DNA of 6,936 bases, taken from an uncultured Eubacteriales bacterium (lineage in GTDB: Bacteria > Bacillota > Clostridia > Christensenellales > QALW01). The position numbers and the translations under genes are program-made. Within the stretch, counting starts at the first letter, position 1, and each line of letters opens with the position of its first letter. Below, one piece after another: positions 5,966 through 6,936 of the stretch. The stretch lies in contig URIR01000055.1 in the NCBI GenBank assembly GCA_900547955.1, forward strand, positions 1 to 6,936, in the 5' to 3' direction. The notes under the pieces are model-generated. The model was not told the DNA's origin. It saw only the letters and a program-made list of their open reading frames with translations, and made no database searches.

Positions 5966-6822
5966 TATATTATCCCCTTGAGATTATCCTGTATCTTAGC
6001 GGCAATATGCGCCTTATTCATGGAATATACATGCACAGCCGTAATGCCCCCGGCGAAAAGACTAATAATCTGCTCTGTCGCATAAGCTATTCCCGCTTTT
6101 TCCATGCTTTCGGGCGAATCTCCGAAGCGGTCCACAATCCGCTTAAAGCGTCCCGGCAGATAGGTGCCCGAAAGAGAAGTAATACGCTTTATCTGCTTAG
6201 CGTTTGTAACAGGCATAACCCCTGCAATAACCGGAATATTAATACCTGCTTCGCGCAGCTTATACAGATAACTGAATAATATCTCATTATCAAAAAACAT
6301 CTGGGTAGTAAAAAAGTCGCATCCAGCGTCAGCTTTTTCCTTAAGGTGAATTATATCCTCCTGCAAATTAGCGGATTCCACATGCCCTTCGGGATAACAG
6401 GCTCCACCTATGCAAAAATCTCCAAACGTCTTTATATCCCTTATAAGCTGGCTAGCATATTGATAGTCGCCGCCCGTCCGCTCAAAGCCCTCGGGAATAT
6501 CTCCTCTAAGCGCCATTATATTTTCTATACCCGCTTCCTTTAATTCCGCCAGCTTTTGAAGAACCTGCTCCCGAGTGGAAGAAATGCAGGTTAAATGCGC
6601 CAGCGGCGTCACTCCCGCATTAAGCAGATTTTTAGCTATATCCAGCGAATAAAACTTAGCGCCGCCTGCCGCTCCGTAAGTAACGCTTATAAACGGCGGC
6701 TTTAACTGGGCTATAGCCTGCGTAGCCTCAAATACGCTGTCATATGTGCTGCTGGTTTTGGGAGGAAAAACCTCAAAAGAAAGCATGGGCTTATTCTGCT
6801 TAAGCAAATCTATAATTTTCAA
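5965..6822 (-). CDS. metF: Methylenetetrahydrofolate reductase
   Basis: Reduces 5,10-methylene- to 5-methyl-tetrahydrofolate, the methyl donor for the MetH encoded in the same operon. It has 285 residues, standard for the bacterial FAD-binding TIM-barrel enzyme. Visible motifs are SFEVFPPK (15-22), where E17 aligns with catalytic Glu28 of E. coli MetF; SVTYGAAGG (46-54); ALRGD (104-108), where D108 aligns with the flavin-contacting Asp120; TTQMFFD (172-178), with the substrate-binding Gln at 174; and HVYSMNK (264-270). The start codon is TTG: an in-frame TAA sits directly before it and AGGAGA lies eight bases upstream. The next Met is residue 13, which would leave only four residues before the catalytic Glu. 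In some anaerobes MetF works with a separate MetV subunit; none is seen here. First complete gene of the operon. Confidence 0.97.
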   Translation of the reverse strand: MKIIDLLKQNKPMLSFEVFPPKTSSTYDSVFEATQAIAQLKPPFISVTYGAAGGAKFYSLDIAKNLLNAGVTPLAHLTCISSTREQVLQKLAELKEAGIENIMALRGDIPEGFERTGGDYQYASQLIRDIKTFGDFCIGGACYPEGHVESANLQEDIIHLKEKADAGCDFFTTQMFFDNEILFSYLYKLREAGINIPVIAGVMPVTNAKQIKRITSLSGTYLPGRFKRIVDRFGDSPESMEKAGIAYATEQIISLFAGGITAVHVYSMNKAHIAAKIQDNLKGII

Positions 6823-6830
6823 TTACAATC

Positions 6831-6836
6831 TCTCCT
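6831..6836 (-). promoter_or_regulatory. Ribosome binding site deciding the TTG start of metF
   Basis: The minus strand reads AGGAGA eight bases before the TTG at 6822, and the codon just before that TTG is an in-frame TAA. Together they fix TTG as the start of metF. Confidence 0.75.
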
Positions 6837-6839
6837 GCC

Positions 6840-6874
6840 GCTCTAAATATAAATAGTAACCTCAGTTTACAAAG
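6840..6874 (-). promoter_or_regulatory. Weak candidate promoter of the metF operon
   Basis: On the minus strand, TTGTAA lies just inside the terminal repeat, and TATTTA follows after 17 bases within an AT-rich patch (TATATT is also present at shorter spacing). The -10 is a poor match, so metF may instead be transcribed from further upstream through the partial gene at the window edge. The 63 bases between that gene's stop and metF are too few for a SAM riboswitch, and none of its features are visible. Confidence 0.2.
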
Positions 6875-6911
6875 AACTGCGCGCCTCAAAACGGGATAAT
6901 TTCTTCATTTT
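6860..6911 (-). repeat. Right copy of 52-bp inverted repeat
   Basis: The reverse complement of this segment matches 1-52 at 50 of 52 positions. It covers the last eight codons of the edge gene plus 26 non-coding bases after its stop. Its hairpin has a full CAGTT/AACTG stem where the left copy has a T-G wobble. Unlike the left copy, 25 more bases are visible beyond the coding-side end. Confidence 0.9.
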
Positions 6912-6936
6912 CTGCGTTATCCTCAATCAGCGTACT
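6886..6936 (-). CDS. 3' end of a partial gene with acidic IPF tail (SSB-like?)
   Basis: From the window edge the minus strand is open for 16 codons, S-T-L-I-E-D-N-A-E-N-E-E-I-I-P-F, then TGA. The composition is acidic and ends in I-P-F-stop, the pattern of the SSB C-terminal tip, which contacts many DNA-repair proteins. With no more of the protein visible, this is a suggestion only; other proteins can end this way. The stop is 63 bases before metF on the same strand. The same final codons occur in the inverted copy at the left end. Confidence 0.4.
   Translation of the reverse strand, partial: STLIEDNAENEEIIPF

Noticed and set aside
5657..6279. Plus-strand frames opposite metF and the reactivation gene
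   Set aside because: They lie wholly antisense to well-identified genes and show no family motifs.
1..6936. Transposon or insertion sequence bounded by the terminal repeats
   Set aside because: There is no transposase or recombinase in the window. The cargo is core metabolism, and the repeat appears to contain a gene end instead of typical transposon termini.

Overview
The window looks like chromosomal DNA of an anaerobic Gram-positive bacterium of the Clostridia (Firmicutes/Bacillota). The reasons are purine-rich AGGAG-type ribosome binding sites before most genes, heavy use of ATA isoleucine codons, a Bacillus-type LexA box (GAAC-N4-GTTC) in front of a Y-family polymerase, and a cobalamin-dependent methionine synthase split from its reactivation domain, as in Thermotoga and many clostridia. 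Genus-level placement is not possible from sequence reading alone.

Layout. Positions 1-52 hold one copy of a 52-bp repeat; its inverted copy is at 6860-6911 (50 of 52 identical). In both copies the outward flank reads as the last codons of a gene ending NEEIIPF-stop, so the window begins and ends in the 3' ends of two possibly paralogous genes that point inwards. Positions 70-339 (minus) and 491-1045 (plus) are a divergent pair of unrecognised genes, one small and charged, the other methionine-rich with an acidic then basic tail. They share an SP-[MF]-L-x4-R-[KR] motif. Positions 1215-2450 (plus) are dinB, DNA polymerase IV, with a readable promoter and LexA operator. A 77-residue protein (2543-2776) follows on the same strand and is probably co-transcribed.

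The right half (6822 down to 2878, minus strand) is a compact methionine-regeneration operon: metF, a stand-alone MetH reactivation-domain protein, then metH without that domain. MetF makes 5-methyl-tetrahydrofolate. MetH moves its methyl group through cobalamin to homocysteine. The small middle protein should reductively remethylate cob(II)alamin using S-adenosylmethionine when MetH becomes oxidised. metF ends and the reactivation gene starts in a shared TAATG, so these two are translationally coupled. metH converges on the dinB cassette, and no convincing intrinsic terminator is visible between them.

Most of the window is well-understood core metabolism and DNA repair. The parts least explained are the terminal inverted repeat with its shared C-terminal coding end, the divergent pair of unknown genes, and the dinB-linked small protein. 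I saw no CRISPR array, tRNA, rRNA, insertion sequence or riboswitch. No gene-free stretch exceeds 300 bases; the longest run between genes is about 170 bases, before dinB.
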